DNA of 29,838 bases. It comes from a virus. The DNA lies in IMG/VR virus record IMGVR_UViG_3300028610_000670, positions 1 through 29,838 of that record; one strand, 5' to 3'. The notes below the pieces were generated by a model, which was not told the DNA's origin, searched no databases, and saw only the letters and a program-made list of their open reading frames with translations. Positions 29,420-29,838 of this stretch are shown here, piece after piece. A program made the translations under genes and the position numbers. Positions within the stretch are counted from its first letter, which is position 1. The number at the start of each line of letters is the position of its first letter.

Positions 29420-29749
29420 TTACTCCGGTTCCGTGGTTCTAATCTCGCCCATATCTCTCTTGGAGTTTAGTCCCCCATTCATACCGAGACTCGGGTATTC
29501 GTTGACGATTGCGGCATAGGCTTCCTCATATTGTGTTTCATGCCAAAACCCAACCGCTGCTAACCGTTCGCTCGACAGCGCCTGCAATGCGTCCAGCGTC
29601 TCAGATAACCGACGTGTACCGACACGACCCATTGAAACACCGTCTATCGTCTTTTGTGTAGAGTGTCCGTCGTACGGTTCCCATGCGGAGTAGTATACCG
29701 TGTCTGTTCCGTAGATTCGGCCTCGATCGATTGTGAGTGCTGTTGTCAT
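29420..29749 (-). CDS. Hypothetical protein
   Basis: 109 residues starting MTTALTIDRGRIYGTDTVYY. Strands at the start (TVYYSAWEPYDGHS) are followed by two helices (LSETLDALQALSSERLAAVG and YEEAYAAIVNEYPSLGM). The C-terminus is polar. ATG 29749 has AAAGGGG about 7 bases upstream, inside the end of the previous gene. No family recognised and no catalytic residues visible. Confidence 0.65.
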   Translation of the reverse strand: MTTALTIDRGRIYGTDTVYYSAWEPYDGHSTQKTIDGVSMGRVGTRRLSETLDALQALSSERLAAVGFWHETQYEEAYAAIVNEYPSLGMNGGLNSKRDMGEIRTTEPE

Positions 29750-29751
29750 CG

Positions 29752-29838
29752 TTACGCCCCTTTCCTTTCGTCTACCGCAGTCTGCATATCGTTTTGATAA
29801 GCTTGCAGTCGTGCTTCACGCGCCGCCATTGTGACTAC
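29752..29838 (-). CDS. Gene end at right edge (partial or 25-residue peptide)
   Basis: An open frame enters from the right edge and ends with TAA at 29752-29754. It contains ATG 29829, giving MAAREARLQAYQNDMQTAVD then ERKGA, a helical charged peptide. The codons before the ATG are open to the window edge, so this may be the C-terminus of a longer gene. The stop lies 2 bases before the next start codon. Nothing can be said of its role. Confidence 0.5.
   Translation of the reverse strand, partial: VVTMAAREARLQAYQNDMQTAVDERKGA

Overview
The window is a piece of a tailed double-stranded DNA phage (or prophage-like) genome. The evidence is a terminase large subunit, a Mu gp29/DUF935-type portal running off the left edge, a probable terminase small subunit, virion-type proteins and a full phage replication and recombination module. 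Every gene I can support is on the minus strand, so the window reads from right (about 29.8 kb) to left (1). Spacing is tight: 4-base ATGA/GTGA and TGATG overlaps are frequent, and several small genes fill what look like gaps. The host cannot be named from sequence alone. The virion proteins at 4.3-5.3 kb resemble, from memory, proteins of aquatic and planctomycete-type phages, which is only a weak inference.

Layout in transcription order. (1) 29.8-26.5 kb: small early-type genes of unknown function, several with zinc ribbons, and a near-consensus sigma70 promoter at 28694-28721. (2) 26.49-26.09 kb: a GC-rich stretch of about 400 bases with no convincing gene and many hairpins. (3) 26.1-15.8 kb: DNA metabolism. 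The genes are a SNF2-type helicase, RuvC-like nuclease, family 4 uracil-DNA glycosylase, PD-(D/E)XK nuclease, Sak4-like ATPase, a DUF669-like ssDNA-binding protein carrying acidic linkers and three Tudor/SH3-like modules, family A DNA polymerase with a fingers insertion, and primase-helicase. (4) 15.8-12.2 kb: a run of zinc-binding proteins, including a 626-residue protein with six tandem zinc-finger units and a MazG-like protein fused to two zinc ribbons. (5) 12.2-7.9 kb: tiny genes, namely membrane peptides, membrane-anchored zinc ribbons, and four genes sharing five copies of one uncharacterised domain (core PPWYVVQ ... GPP-x-x-WLTR). (6) 7.8-1 kb: probable terminase small subunit, a tandem paralogue pair, virion/appendage proteins (one made of ten exact 20-residue repeats), terminase large subunit, and portal.

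The replication block fits a phage encoding its own replisome plus an annealing/recombination set (nuclease, Sak4, ssDNA-binding protein, RuvC, helicase). Uracil excision sits in the same operon. The zinc-rich and membrane-peptide block between replication and packaging is the accessory part, where most unexplained biology lies. Start codons were often reassigned from Shine-Dalgarno sequence and overlap with the preceding stop; these choices are stated per gene. Translations of the short genes and of the partial portal were made by hand.
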